Assembly (NCBI RefSeq): GCF_050947335.1
Contig: NW_027473342.1
Coordinates: 248,001 to 312,000, forward strand
DNA: 64,000 bases
Direction: 5' to 3'
From: Megachile rotundata
Lineage: Eukaryota > Arthropoda > Insecta > Hymenoptera > Megachilidae
Under the pieces are notes generated by a model. The model was given only the letters and a program-made list of their open reading frames with translations. It was not told where the DNA came from and did not search any database. Each line of letters starts with the position of its first letter. Within the stretch, counting starts at the first letter, position 1. Below, piece by piece: positions 62,197-64,000 of the stretch. The position numbers and the translations under genes were made by a program.

Positions 62197-64000
62197 CGAT
62201 TGCACAATCGCCGATCACACAATCACGATCACACAATCACGATGACACAATCACGGCCACACAATCACGGTCACAAAATCACGGTCACACAATCACGGTC
62301 ACACAATCGCGGTCACACAATCACGCAGTCACACAATCACACAGTCACACAATCACGCAGTCACACAATCACTCAATCACACAATCACACAATCACACAA
62401 TCACACAGTACACACAATCACAATCACACAATCACAATTACACAATCGCACAATCACACAATCACACAATCACACAATCACACAATCACACAGTCACACA
62501 ATCACACAATCACACAATCACACAATCACACAATCACACAATCACACAATCACACAATCACACAATCACACAATCACACAATCACACAACCACACAACCA
62601 CACAATCACACAATCACACAACCCCACACTCACACAATCACTCAATCACACAATCACACAATCACACAATCACAATCACACAATCACAATTACACCATCA
62701 CACAATCACACAATCTCACAATCACACAATCACACAATCACACAATCACACAATCACACAATCGCACAATCACAATTACACAATCACACAATCACACAAT
62801 CACACACTCACACAATCACACAATCACACAATCACACAATCACACAATCACACACTCACACAATCACACAGACACAATCACACAATCACAATCACACAAT
62901 CACAATCACACAATCACAATCACACAATCACAATCACACAACCACAATCACACAATCACACAATCACACAATCACACAATCACACAATCACACAATCACA
63001 CAATCACACAATCACACAATCACACAATCACACAATCACACAATCACACAACCACACAATCACACACTCACACAATCACACAATCACACAATCACACAAT
63101 CACAAAATCACACAACCACACAATCACACAACCACACAATCACACGATCACACACTCACACAATCACACAGTCACAATCACACAATCACAATCACACAAT
63201 CACAATCACACAACCACAATCACACAACCACAATCACACAACCACAATCACACATTCACACAAACACACAATCACACAATCACACAATCACACAATCACA
63301 CAATCACACAATCACACAATCACACAAGCACACAATCACTCAATCACACAATCACACACTCACACAATCACACAGTCACAATCACACAGTCACAATCACA
63401 CAATCACAATCACACAATCACACAATCACACAATCACACAATCACACAATCACACAATCACACAATCACACAATCACACAATCACACAATCACAAAATCA
63501 CCTAATCACACAATCACACAATCACACAACCACACAATCACACAAGCACACAATCACTCAATCAGACAATCACACACTCACACAATCACACAATCACACA
63601 ATCACAAAATCACACAATCACACAATCACACAACCACACAATCACACAACCACACAATCACTCAATCACACAATCACACACTCACACAATCACACAGTCA
63701 CAATCACACAATCACACAATCACACAATCACACAATCACACAATCACCTAATCACACAATCACACAATCACACAACCACACAATCACACAAGCACACAAT
63801 CACTCAATCAGACAATCACACACTCACACAATCACACAATCACACAATCACACAATCACACAATCACACAATCACACAATCACACAATCACACACTCACA
63901 CAATCACACAATCACACAATCACAAAATCACACAACCACACAATCACACAACCACACAATCACACAATCACACACTCACACAATCACACAGTCACAATCA
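62197..64000 (+). repeat. A-double-prime module, Z copy 2 (partial)
   Basis: Alpha patch 62197-62363, ATG at 62242, GTAC near 62408, CAGACAC at 62870 (+628, against +652 in copy 1), CACAAAATCACCTAATC near 63493 as at 54517, then A/B-long-type units to the window end. The 1.04 kb block expected further on lies outside the window. Confidence 0.75.

Larger units (their letters stand above)
1..64000 (+). repeat. CACACAAT octamer satellite array, entire window
   Basis: Every line of the window is made of CACACAAT units (24 bp = three units) with interspersed CACAAT hexamers and point-variant units. The pure unit is 4 A, 3 C, 1 T and no G, so the + strand is A/C-rich and the complement is (ATTGTGTG)n. 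Orientation never flips: no run of the complement appears on the + strand. The array fills the window to both edges, so its true length exceeds 64 kb. No unique stretch longer than a few tens of bases was seen. The family is not one I can name. Tandem satellites of this size and layering are typical of eukaryotic heterochromatin; that placement is inference. Confidence 0.98.
60165..64000 (+). repeat. Z higher-order repeat, copy 2 (cut by window end)
   Basis: A-prime 60165-62196 (TCGA at 60179; CCCC +380 and CAGACAC +636 from ATG 60210, as in copy 1) and the start of A-double-prime from 62197 (CGCCGATC; CAGACAC at 62870, CATTCACACAAACAC at 63253). Private features are an ATGACACAATCAGAC unit at 60541 and CACAATTACACACTC near 61685. 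The copy continues beyond the window. Confidence 0.8.

Noticed and set aside
1..64000. Telomere repeat array
   Set aside because: The unit CACACAAT / ATTGTGTG lacks the G-run typical of telomeric repeats and is not a telomere motif I know. Large modules with ordered variants are also not telomere-like.
1..64000. Z-DNA or G-quadruplex forming region
   Set aside because: The CACACA stretches are only six bases long and are broken by AAT in each unit. No G-run of three or more suitable for quadruplexes was seen on either strand beyond isolated GG and one GGG.

Overview
The whole 64 kb window is one uninterrupted satellite DNA array. The + strand is a head-to-tail run of the octamer CACACAAT, mixed with a shorter hexamer CACAAT and point-variant units. 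I see no gene, RNA gene, transposon, CRISPR array or unique sequence. The array is long, has higher-order structure and lacks coding signal, so it suggests constitutive heterochromatin (pericentromeric, subtelomeric or sex-chromosome) of a eukaryote, probably known from a long-read assembly. The sequence does not identify the species, and I do not recognise this satellite family by name.

Unit alphabet: besides CACACAAT and CACAAT there are recurring variant tokens: CACACAGT, CACACAAC, CACACAAG, CACTCAAT, CACACACT, CAGACAAT, CACCTAAT, CACATAAT, CACACGAT, CACGCAAT, CACGGTCA and CACAGTACAC. Their fixed order works as a barcode and shows the larger architecture. Two kinds of G- and CpG-bearing patch punctuate the otherwise almost G-free strand. 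Alpha patches (about 166 bp, 15 copies) start with CGATTGCACAATCACG and contain CGATGACACAATCACGG. Gamma patches (35 copies) carry CGGTCACTCAATCACGG. Gamma-2 (18 copies) continues with CGGCC. Gamma-1 (17 copies) continues with CGGTCACAAAATC.

Layout: alpha patches open 'A' modules. The token CAATGACACAAGC opens 'B' modules (13 copies). These modules form higher-order copies: a fragment at 1-460; copy W 461-11410; copy X 11411-28787; copy Y 28788-51136; then a related but distinct about 9.0 kb repeat, Z1 51137-60164 and the partial Z2 60165-64000. W, X and Y share the order A-long, B-long, A-short, B-short. X and Y add a second B-long and A-short round. Copies differ by discrete duplications (208, 459, 476, 686, about 1040 and about 1200 bp) and deletions (about 395 and 738 bp). 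This is the pattern expected from unequal exchange or replication slippage between near-identical tokens.

The long open reading frames on the + strand are arithmetic artefacts of a stop-free 8 bp unit and should not be annotated as genes. All coordinates of modules and patches were read by eye from token positions. Boundaries inside a tandem repeat are conventions, uncertain by one to several units.
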